Notes under the pieces: model-generated
What the model was told of the DNA's origin: nothing
The model's database searches: none
The model's input: only the letters and a program-made list of their open reading frames with translations
In this document: positions 49,516 to 61,500 of the stretch, piece by piece
Position numbering within the stretch: position 1 is the first letter of the stretch
Layout of the letters: each line of letters begins with the position of its first letter
Assembly (NCBI GenBank): GCA_034231615.1
Contig: CM067319.1
Coordinates: forward strand, 7,023,051-7,087,050
Source: Meghimatium bilineatum
Lineage: Eukaryota > Mollusca > Gastropoda > Stylommatophora > Philomycidae
Reading direction: 5' to 3'
Length of the DNA stretch: 64,000 nt
Program-made: the position numbers and the translations under genes

Positions 49516-52500
49516 CTGTTAGAATAAAAGAAAAAACATTATAATGGTTATATGCTATGTAAAAGGGTCAAAAAGGTATATGTGGAGAACTGACTTCAAT
49601 GTACTTAGATTTTTCTACATGCACTCTATCTCTTTATACAAAGCAGCTAACCACCAGCAGAGTGTACTGCTCCAAGCATGTAACTGTTGCTTCAAATGCC
49701 AATACCCAGAAACCTAATAAAAAAACTCATTTGTAAACTAGATGTCATAGCCCGGTATCAAACATTTGATCTCATGAAACAAGGTACATGGCTTATCTAC
49801 TATGCCATGAAAATTTCCCATATAAGCTATATAAACCACAGTCTTGGTAAGGGAATCATGGATTATCATGTGCCCAACTACACAAATTTGTGATGTTTTA
49901 CCATTACCAGGCGATATTCTTGTTAACCATTGTTTTCCATCTATTTTTGGCTTTTTAGGCGCCACTACCACATGCAATCATATTGAAAATACAATATGGA
50001 TGGTCAGCTTGTTTGCACTTGAGACTGACCCACTAATTGGCAGCGTATTCTATTCTGGATGTAGCCATCAACCCTGCAATTTTTGGCTGTAGTGATTTTC
50101 TAGGCAATATAAATACATTCAGTAATTTACCATTGCTTTCTGAATGTTCTAGGCCTACAAGGCGCATAACGGTGGCACAACGTAATACGCTCCCAGCGGA
50201 AATCGCACGGATAACCATGCTGATTACAATGGAGCAAACGCAACAAACAAAAAACAAAGTTGCAATACAGTGATGTAAACAAGTCATCAATTAATGCATT
50301 TGGCATTGCTTCTGACAACTGGGGGAAAACTGGTAGAAGATTGTGTCACGCGGAGAACAATCCTGTGTAGTGGTGATAGGACATTTAAGAATTCAATATT
50401 GAACACAGCATTGAGCAAAACTGAGGGCTCAAACATAAGGTGAAATGTTTAAACATATTCCCATGCTTATTCTGCAATAGACTAAATCAATCAACAGAAT
50501 ATATCCATTAAAAGACATGTTTGACTCATGCTGCTTAACTCCATCTGATACAAGCTTGCTTCAGACCTTCTGTCAATACAAACAAGACGTTGTTGTCGAT
50601 ATCTAAATGCTGAATTCTACTCTTGGTAGCAGGTCATTCTTAAAAAAGTTCAGGTCTTCTGAAGTTGACTTAGTGATCCATACAGTAAGTTAGTGACTTA
50701 CTTATAGAAGTTTTTTCCTGGCAGTTAAAAGGTAAGGGCAGTCAATAAGGAGGTTTTTCATTGGGATTAGAGCAGTGTCCAACAAGTGGGTAGATGCTGG
50801 AGTTTGATACGGTTTATTGATATGGCTATTGATCCTTGCAAGTCCTGTTCGAAACTGAAAGATAAGAGATTGGTTTCTCCTGCAGAGTTTGTTTATGTTG
50901 TCATTGTTCTTTGGCCGTGTCATTTTACTAAATACTTTTCAACCAGTCAGCCCATTCCAACTGTTCAGCCAGATTTCCCTGATGTTGTTTCTGAGAATCT
51001 GTTTGACTGTTCCATAATACAAATTATTTGCTTTTGTTGTTTTGAGGTGCCTTTTTTTGCAAGTCTGTCCACTGCTTCATTTCCTGCTATCTCACTATGT
51101 CCAGGGATCCATTGCATGATCACACTGATTGGTTATGCAGAGATAAGACTGTGTGCTGCTCCTGCTATATGTAGAATATCTTGATTTTCATATGGGGTAT
51201 GTTTAAGTGCTTCCAAAACTGACATAGAGTCTGGAAAATTTACTATGTCTTATGGTTTTTGTTAAATATCAAACTGTTGGTGTGCTTGAGAGGCAGGCCT
51301 TGATCCTTCATTTTGTGGCAGAGTATTTGTTATGACCGTGTCACATCCTGCATACCATGCCTTAACGATTCTCCCTAGCATCAGATTTCCCATGAGTTTA
51401 CTTGACCCTTCTTCCAATATCTCAAGATTAGGACATGTTCTGACTGTGGGTGCAATGTCAGTTTGCAAGACACTCTTGCTGCAGCTGGGACATTTGTAGG
51501 GCCCGGATCCACTCAAGGTAGAGATGTTCCTCCTCACCATTCAGGAACCTTGGTGATAGCATCGAGATTAGATGAGAAAGTGTAGTAGGCAAGAAAAGAG
51601 AAAGAAGAAGAGACCTGGATTTACCGCCAAGCACTCTGTCTTGTTTTGTTTGTTTTGTTTGAAACAGGGGTACCTCATGAAGGTGGTGTTATAGGCACGT
51701 TTGTGCATGCCTTTAATGCAAGAAGCTTAGTATCAGCCAGACAGTAGCTTCCGCAGCAATCAGCTGCACCTAGGTTGTGAGAGGCTATTGTGGAGTGCTT
51801 CATGAAGGTCTTGACTGTAAGCGGGTTCCAGTCCAGACCCTACAAGCTCCATCCACCCATTACTATGCCATATATAGGAGAAAAGAAAAGAAATAACAGA
51901 CTCGCAAAATAACAACTACTTGCCTTTCCTTTACTCTGATGTTCATTAAAGTTCTTGATCAGTTCAGTTGCCCACTCTATTCTAGCCTTGCTAGGAGTGA
52001 AGGATGTCTCAACAATAGGCAGTTGGGTAGGATGAATCACCTGTTTACCTGTGTAACCAAATCTAGCTCCCTCCTCAGACTGCACACGTAAACCTTCTTG
52101 ATCTGTTTTAAAAAAAAATATAAAAATTTAGTAGTAGTATGGTGGACTCCCTCTATAGCGCATTCTTTTATAACAAATTATCCTATATAACAACACTTTT
52201 CAAAATCCTCAATTATATTTATTCTATATTATTTAGAATGTATAGAGAATTGATGTTATTACACACATATTTTGTTGGTCCAGACCAAGTTGGTATAACA
52301 GGATTTCACCGTAGTAGGCACCTTTCTGTCTTTCCAGGCGATAGTATTATTGTTGTGTTGTAAGAAATATAATCTATGATCCATAGTGATGCTGGATGTG
52401 ACTCACAAGACCATTCCAAGACACAAAGAACCTTCCACAGTATGTACAAGCAATCATTTGCCCACTTGTACCATTGTGTGCTGTTGTGTGTTCTATCTGC

Positions 52501-55500
52501 TATCACTTTCTGCTTTGTCTGTCTACCATTCCTGATCTTTCCTCTCCATGCCATACGATCTACAGCATCCTGTTCCTATGATTCTGTATCAATGCCTGTA
52601 TCATGTATATTGCATCTGCATACGTCTTTGTACAAAGTAGAACAACCCTGAGGTCTTTTCCCAGACTGTAACACCCCATAAAATAAATCCTTCTGTGTTC
52701 TACCATCTTCCAAAATCCTAGTGTGTCCCAAACATTTCAAAACTTGTTAATTCAAATTCCCTCCCTGCAACTCCTTAACAGGAAAAAATGGAGTATTGAC
52801 GGTTAATTCAAACTGCTTGATTTAATCATCGGAAATGACATATTTGATGATGGTTATGCACATGTCTGGCTCTGTGACCAAGTGGTAGAAGAATGTGGTA
52901 GTACTGGCAAACTATGGAATGTAAATATTACCAAGAAAATCACTACACCAAAAAATACTGGTATACACCCAAAAATCCATGACATCCTGTTCCTATGATT
53001 CTGTATCATGCACATCGCATTTGCATAATTAGAATAGGATATGCTGCAATAGCAACATATATGGATATGAGGGAGCCGTGTAGCACAGTGGTTAGCGCAC
53101 TGGCTTCGCATATGAGTGGTCCTGGGTTCATTCCCCAGTTGAGGCAGAAATGTTTTTGCAGATCACAACGGCTCCCGGGTCGACCCAGCCTTAAATGGGT
53201 ACCGGATTAATCCGGGAAGTAAAGACTGCGAGGGAAGGTGATGGCTACCGCCCTCATTTGCAGAGCCTCTGAATTGTGAGATCTCACACCCCTACGGCAT
53301 TAATAAATGCTATGGGTTACTTAATTATGCTGCAACTGTTTACTGTATCCCTGGATATGTTCTATAGAGGATCAAGCAACCCAGAAGCCATGCTAAAGTT
53401 GGATGTCAAAAGGTGCAGTTATTGCAGCCAAGCTGTAAATCAAAACAAAACGCACTCAATTCTCCAGACTACATCCTGTTAATCTGAAGGAGTTTGAGAA
53501 TGAACGAATAAGAAAAGGATTTACCTGTTCTTCCACGATGTAATATGTGGTTATTATTAAAAAAATATTGGGCAAACAATACATTAGCTCATACACAGTA
53601 CCAGAGAAACTACACTGGAAGAATAACTATACGGAACTCTTTCTGAGTTACAAAACACAGCAAAGTTTATAGAAGAGACATAACTTCAGATAAAGAAAGG
53701 AGAACATTTGTTACGAAACAAACACACAAACTTGTAGGTTGTCAAGTACTAAATTTTAGTGGCAATCTTCTTCTGTGCAGTTTAACATGTCTACACAGCA
53801 AGCCCAGTTTTCTCGATAAATGCTGCTGTGGAGTGCTAAGGGTACCTCATTGTTCTTGGAGGACCCAGGGTTAACAGATAACCAAGATCCCAAAAGTACC
53901 ACCTTGTGGTGCACCCTCAAAATAGAAGTACAGTGAGTCATGCTGCTTCTGGCTAACACTTCTGGGGATCATGTCCGTTAACGTGGAGGATGCAGATGGA
54001 ATGAGAATTGACTGCAAAATGAAAAGCAATATCTCCCACACCTCTGTGCCAACACATACAGCGTCACTGTCAACACATGGTGACGCAGTACAGTCCAGCT
54101 CGAGAATTGAAGGGGCGGCCAATACAAATCTCACAAAAAGAGTAGATGTCAAGACGAATAGTGAGAATTGCAAGGATAACATTTTAAGTACAATGAGAAG
54201 GCAGCACAGCGCCAGAGATAAGTGTTATGTGCATGAGCACAATGAACAGGCAGCACAGCATCAGAGAGCAGTGCTATGTGCAAACAGAACAGGAAAACTT
54301 TAAAAGGAAATCAGAAGTAAAGTTTTGTTCAGCTCAAGAACAAGCTTCTAGTTCCCAGTGCTCTTAAAAAATGTCTAGAGACTCAAACTTGGACAAGGGG
54401 TTGATGATGTCTGTGAATAACACCTCGGCTAAGAGGGTAAACGAACCAGGGCCCAACTCAACCATCTATGATTTACTATACCAGAATCATGCTCGCAGTG
54501 AGGTTCATTACCCAATGGGCACAGGTACAATACATCTAATTACGTGAGAAGAGTTCATTGGCAGCGAGCACCTCATGCGAGAGTGACGTAGACGACCCAA
54601 GCCTAAATCTCTGGACTACCGTCTCCTCAGAGACTGCTATACAGGGACATGTTTTGGCCTGTAAAGTCCAAGGGCACAGTGGGTGGAAAACAGTCACGGT
54701 GTAGAGTCATTACAAATCCATCGCCTGGCAACAGATAGACAGGCAGTCACAGACTAGGGAAAACAACTACCTGAATTAAAGGCATGGCAAAAACTGATGT
54801 GCTGGATTTTCCGAGGTGCAAATTACAGCTAAACCAGCAGCACAACGTAACTTCACGCTCCTCTGAAAATTATACGAACTTTTGTGTTGGTTATCAAAGA
54901 GCAAATGCAGAAGAAAAAGAATGTTGCTGTATTTAAAAGCGCCTCAGTGCTCCCAGAATCAGCGAATCATAGTTAAGGGTAGTATTATTCTGCAGATGCC
55001 TATAATTGTGTATGTAATATACGACACTGTCTGATAAAAAATTGTTAATATTGAGACATCTGTCCATATCGAAATCCATCGGCAGGTTACAATGTCTGTC
55101 AATATGTAATAGATGTAAAATCAAAATCAATTGATGTAAAATCATATCATGGATTGTGATTCTGATAGTAAGGAATTCTTGGGAATTACATTTATTTTCA
55201 AAGTAAATATAGGAATATGTTGGCTTCGTTATGATATAACATTACATAATATGATCTAATATCTCGACGGATTACAGACTAGGTCTAACTCTAGAAAAGA
55301 ATATTTTTTTTGACATAGTAAGTTATTTTTATGTTTTTAAAAATTTCCCCAGCTGCATTATATTAGTTTGGTTATGAAACTACATAAATACAATCGATTT
55401 AGGTGCATTACAGTGTGTAAAATAATTCTTTCAGGGTTGCCACATCGGAAAATAAATAAAAGTGAGAAATTTCTTTTAAAACATTTTTAAATCTTCGCAC

Positions 55501-58500
55501 ACCTCTTGTATCCCATGTACACAAACAAAACTTATACCAATATATGCAGTATTCAATTCTTTATTTACATGTACATAAATTATTTTAAAATCTCTAACAA
55601 CAAAAAAGTTATTGCATTTTCAAAACACACATCTTTGTTTGGTGTTTTTTTTTCTTCAAAAAACATTTTTACAACTTCCTTACACCTGTCGTATCCTATA
55701 TAGGGCCTACACATAAAATATTAAACACATATTTGCAGTAGGGCAGCCAGGGGTAATGATGCGCTGGGGGCAAAGATTCGCATTTGGTTTTTTTTCAGAA
55801 CTATGGGTTTTTCCCGCAAACCATGTGGCCACGCCAAATGCTAACATCCGTTTCTTTCACACATCGAATTTTCATTGGTCACAGGCAGGTCATTTTTGAG
55901 CTATGAGGTCAATTCATTTTTTAACGTTCTCAATCTAACTTGTTTTCAACTTCTCACTCTTCGTCCGCTGTTATCATCACTGTCATGTTATTTTACATAT
56001 CTAAACTGAAACATATATTGCATTAAGTTATTAAGCACGTTACCTTGTCAAGATACTTTGTGTTTTCGTGATATTTTATAAAAATTGTGAACTGTGTGAT
56101 TTTGGGGTAAAGCCACGCACATGAATTACCCTATGCAATTTCTTATTTACATGTGCACAAATTATTTTAAAATATTTAAAAACAAGAAAGTTTTCCAAAC
56201 ACCCAACAATAAAAACTCAAATTGCCAAAATATAAACCAGTGGCAAGCGGTAAAATGAGTCATTTCAACCCGGGTTCCACAAAGTCAATATTTACAAAAT
56301 ACTTTATTTGTTTGATTTTTACTTCCTTTAATAGTTCTTTTATCATACGAAGTGCTGTTAGGACATGTTTGTTTTCTTCTCTTTTCATGAAGCTCTCCCT
56401 ATTCTTCTGTATATCCACATCTCAAAGGCAATTCTGTCTTCTAGTTGTTGCCAATGTCCTTATTTTGATTCAAACATAGATACAGCATCTATACAAAGCT
56501 CAGTCTGGGCAGTTATAAAGGACTTCAGTAGTTCCCAGTCCTCTTCTTCACCGTTCATTCTCAAACTCCTGCTGGATCTCTTTTGTAGCAGGACCATGGT
56601 TCTACTAGATTTTCAGCAGGAAATAGTACAGAGAATAGAAATGCGTTGTCACCATTTTATTTGTGCCAATGGCCCGACACATCTGTCTTTGGTGGATTTT
56701 CACTCTCTATTTCGATTTTACCCTTACAATCCAATGGGGAAAGACTTCCAACATTTGGAATAAGGTAGGGTTTGTGGTATTAAACATTGCAGAAATTTAA
56801 ATTGATCATATGTCTGTCAATCACAACAGCTAATTATAATAAGGAAATAATTTGGTCAAATGTTGCCGCAAAATATATTATCACCAATTGATTAACATCT
56901 CTTGAGTCAAAGGACATGAGCCCACGGATGGCTGATCAGCATGATATCCCCGACATAAGATAGACTAAAACTTACCATGGATGTCCACAAACACAAGGTC
57001 AATAGCTTGTAACCCATATGCCTTTGCGACCATGACAATATGCTGCCTTGCATACATTACTTCTTTGGCATCAGATGTTCTCTCAGCTCCTAAACAAAAA
57101 AACCCATTTAAACAATGAAATGGTAAGAAACAAACCATAGAATTCATGTCTAGGAATTAATTGTTACTATACTGGTACTCAAGTGCATAGTAAACTGAAA
57201 AGAATCAGTATATTCACTAGTTTGGTACCCTATGGCCTTTCAGCCTTAACACCCTTCCTTCCTATGTGTAGATATCTTATTGTGATCTCTCAATTTTCTA
57301 TTCATTTTGTTTAATCTCTATTCCTTCAGTTTTTGTATTACTATTTATTATTCATCTCCTTCCAGCATTGTGTTTTCATTTAGTATTATGTCATCATAGG
57401 CATAACTCATTGACGTCTGTAACTCGTGTACAATGTTGTGTTTCTGATAAAGGCCTTATGGTCAAAACGTTGATTTGTGCATTTTTCTATGTGCTACTAA
57501 TGATTTACAAAACTTTATTAGCCTTTGTCTCATATTTCTGCCAAAATAAATGAAGGAACAGGTGGCTAAATAAACTTCTTCGGAAAGAAATTTTGATTAT
57601 AAATGTGCGGGAAGGAATAAATATGATATAAATTGACATTTATCAGTCATCTTGGCAGGAGGGATAGTGAGACAGTAAAATAGCACAGACATCTAGATAT
57701 ATACATAAACAAAACATGCATCACACTTATGGGGGGTTTTTCATTGGGTCTTCCCGTTTTGAACCAATTTTTATTCTAGATGGATCTGTCGTGCCAGTGG
57801 CGCAAATAAAACAGTGACAACACATTTCCATTCTCTGAACTTCATCCTGCTGAACATCTAGTAGGACGTTTGTCCTGTTACAAGAGAGATCCAGCTGGAG
57901 TTTTGAGAATTAACGCAGAAGAAGAAAAACCAACTCTCACTAGTATAATTAAAAAAACAATTACAACCAAATACCATTATAACAACTTGGTCTGGACTGA
58001 CAAAATATGTATGTAATAACAGAAATTCACTTTATACAGTACAAACAATATAGAATAAATATAATTGGGGATTTTGAAAATTGTTGTATATAGGAAAATT
58101 TGTTATAAAAGGATGAGCTATAGAGGGATTCTACTGTAATTCAAATCCCATTATAACAACTTGGTCTGGACTGACAAAATATTTATGTAATAACAGAAAT
58201 TCACTTTATACAGTATAAAAAAAATAAAGAATAAATATAATTGGGGATTTTGACTCTTTCCCATGCTTTTCATTGGATAGCAACACAAAGTATACACAAA
58301 GCGGCAAATAATCTGTCGCATCTGCCAAGATGAGTGATGCTGTGTGAGATCAGCACAAAGGACTATTGCGGAGAAGGACTTACCACCGAAGACGGATGTG
58401 TTGGGCCACTGGCGCAAATAAAACGGCAACACAACGCATTTCCATTCTCTGGACTACATTCAACTGGAAATCTTGTAGGATCATTGTCCTGTTACAAGAG

Positions 58501-61500
58501 AAATCCAGTGGGAGTTTGAGAATGAACGCTGAAGAAGAAGAAATCTTGGCTATTTAAGGTGACAACCGACCCTTTCTGTGACATCCGTGCTTCGCTCATG
58601 TATATATTTAGATGTCCATGAAAATAGTCTGAACTTGTGTGAATTAATCATGGTTCAATGTGCAGCATAAGTCATACCGTTTCACATAGCACTGGCAGGG
58701 TTCACCAAAAATTCACCAATAGTTGAAAAGCAATGTTCTACACGGGATATTGATACACACTCAACCTTCCTTAGCCATCTCTTATATCATGTATTACAGA
58801 TCACAATGTGATTATCATTTGTTCCTCTTTTATGTCACAGTAACATATGCTAATATTTAGTTATTTTTTTGTTTGTTCGATCTCAAATTCCTGCTGGATC
58901 TCTATCACCTGGGGAGGGGGGATACGACCACTACACGTCCACTGGTACAGGAAGTGGAGAAACCCCTAGATATAGAGCTCGGCTGCAATATGTCAGAATT
59001 TCTGGAGATGAATAAGCAGTCATGAACCAAGCGGTTGTTGCTGCCTACCAGGATGGGGCAGGATATGCTGACGGAGCTTATATCCTCACTGAAGTACCCA
59101 GTGAGTCCATAGACAGGTAGCATCAAATTGGCATGAGCCACTAAAAACTAATGTTCTGGGGAGGAGGGGGATAAGGAGTTGGGGAAAACATGGGGATCTA
59201 TAATTTCAAACCACCACCCCTGGGGTTCAAGGCTCAATTTCCAGTTCAACTGGAAATAGTTTTAAATCACCAACGAATCTTAGGTCGACTCAGCTTAAAA
59301 AATGGGTACCAGATCTTCTGGGACAGTGAAGGCGGCAGAATTGATGCTGACCACTTCATCCCCAGGTTTGCTGGGTCAATGAAAAATATGGACCTAACAA
59401 TGTATTCTCAATACACCTCAATGGCATGAAAAAGGGGAAAACTTTACTTTTACCACACGTGAATTGGTGATGCTATATAGCTCACCTTGAGAACCACTGC
59501 TTTTAATCACTCTCACCTATATTGGCAATGAAGTCATCTGAACCAAAAATGACTCCATCCAGTTGAAAGATTTCCTGTTTGGTGAAACCGCTTGCCCTCT
59601 TCAACACACCATTCAAGTTTATCAATCCCTGGGCACTTTCTACATAGATCAGGAGGTAAGGCCTGTACTCACGACCTAGTTTCACAGACTGTAGTTTTTC
59701 TGTGAACTGAAAATAATTTACAACACTTTACAATTTATAAAACGCTAATTGAATATTCCAATCTGGCTTTTAGTTTTATGCGGGAAGAATTACTGTTAAA
59801 TTTAAGAGTATTTTTAAATAAAAAGAGCCTGTTATGAAAAGAGTACAGTGGAATCCCATTATAACAACTTGGCCTGATAATAAAAGTATACAATAACAGA
59901 AATTTGCTATATACAGTACAAACAATATAGAATAAATATCATTGGGAAATTGTGAAAAGTGTTGTTATATAGGGAACTTTGTTATAAAAGAATGCATTGT
60001 AGAGGGATTCTACTGTGCACGTAATAACCAAAACCGGTTACAAGTTATATAGTAAAATAAATCAACATATTTGTCACTCAAGGGGAATCTATCAGCACTC
60101 TGTCATTTTCAGCTATGTGGTTGCCAGGACCTGAAAGGGAAGCTTCACTGAAGCCTGATGTGTCTGATCATTTGTGCAAACAAAAATAAAACAGCGACAC
60201 AACACATTTCCATTCTGTGAACTACATCCTGCTGGAAATCTTGTAGGACCATTGTCCTGCTACAAGAGAGATTCAGCGGGAGTTTGAGAATGAAGATTGA
60301 AGAAGAAAGGGAGGCAAAGAACAACAACACTGAGATTTGCTGTGCATGTCATAAGAGGCAGAAAATGAGGTTAGGGATGGGAATTGGCTGTCCCATCCCA
60401 GAAGTTAGTGACCCAAAAACCATGCTGAAATTGGATCTTCAGGCTGAAATGACAAGCTGTCAATTATGATACAATGTACCGGGTATTCTGTTCTCCGAAC
60501 TATATCCTGCTAATCTGCAGGAGTTTGAGCACGAACACAGAAAAAAGAAATAGCTCCTATTGCTGAGATTTTAGGTTCACTTATACATTCAGCAGCTTAC
60601 CAATGCAACATGAGAGACACACAACACTTTAACATTGATGTAGTTAGAACGAGTTGGAACTTAGTGACCATTAACCCCTTTACCACAGAAGCAAGCAATG
60701 TTAAAATTAAAATGTTTTTATTTTTAAGGTGATTCACAAGATTGGACATATTAATCTGCACTAGTAGGATATCCCAGAACTGTCATAGAAGTGTTGTCAA
60801 GGATGCATCAGCACATGGTTGGTTGATTGCTGATCCAGCGGCCCATGGGCTCATGCCCTTTTGACCCAATACCTTTACTTTCCAGCACTATAATGTCGGT
60901 CAAAGGGAATGAGCCCGTGGACTGCTGAATCAACAACCAACCAAACAACCCAATGCCTTTAATGATATATGCTTGTATTTTTGAGCTGCTATTTTGTTCC
61001 ATAAGGTTTTCCATTTATCTGGCCTTGGAGGGAGAAGCATTTTCTTGATGTCATCCAGTGCTGCACATTAAAAAAGGTGGTGATGGATAGTTTCATAGAG
61101 ATAGGTGCACAGCTGGCATCCTGGAGTGTGTTCTTGTTGTATTCTATTAAAGTGATTTTTAAGCTGTATGTATGCGCAAAGTCGGAAGATGATACATCTG
61201 TCTTTCCTTCCCAGGAATTGAGGTTAATGTTGTCTTTGGGTTTGGACCAGTCATATATTGATAGATTTTTCTCCCAGTGTTTCCCATGGCCCATGTGTTC
61301 ATCCAATCTGTTCACAGATTTCAATATTATTTAACTGGCAACCATATTATTTTGTTTAGTTTCTATTTGTTCTCAAACTCCCTCCAGATCTCTCTTGTAG
61401 CAGGATATTCCTACTAGATTTACAGCAGAATGTAGTCCAGAGAATGGAAATGAATTTTGTCACCATTTTATGTGAGTAAATGGCCCATCACATCTCACTT

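Larger units (their letters stand above)
49516..51923. other. CLYBL last intron: LINE and SINE copies
   Basis: 50045-50250 is an S4 SINE in reverse. 50560-51545 is a LINE with RNase H. 49520-50040 and 51550-51920 show nothing recognisable. Confidence 0.55.

Noticed and set aside
53071-53145. tRNA gene
   Set aside because: A and B boxes are present but the cloverleaf is not credible and the sequence continues into a SINE body.
56365-56763. 132-residue frame containing LLLDLFCSRTMVLLDFQ
   Set aside because: Made of a LINE remnant plus S1 SINE; the same peptide appears in every plus-strand S1 copy.
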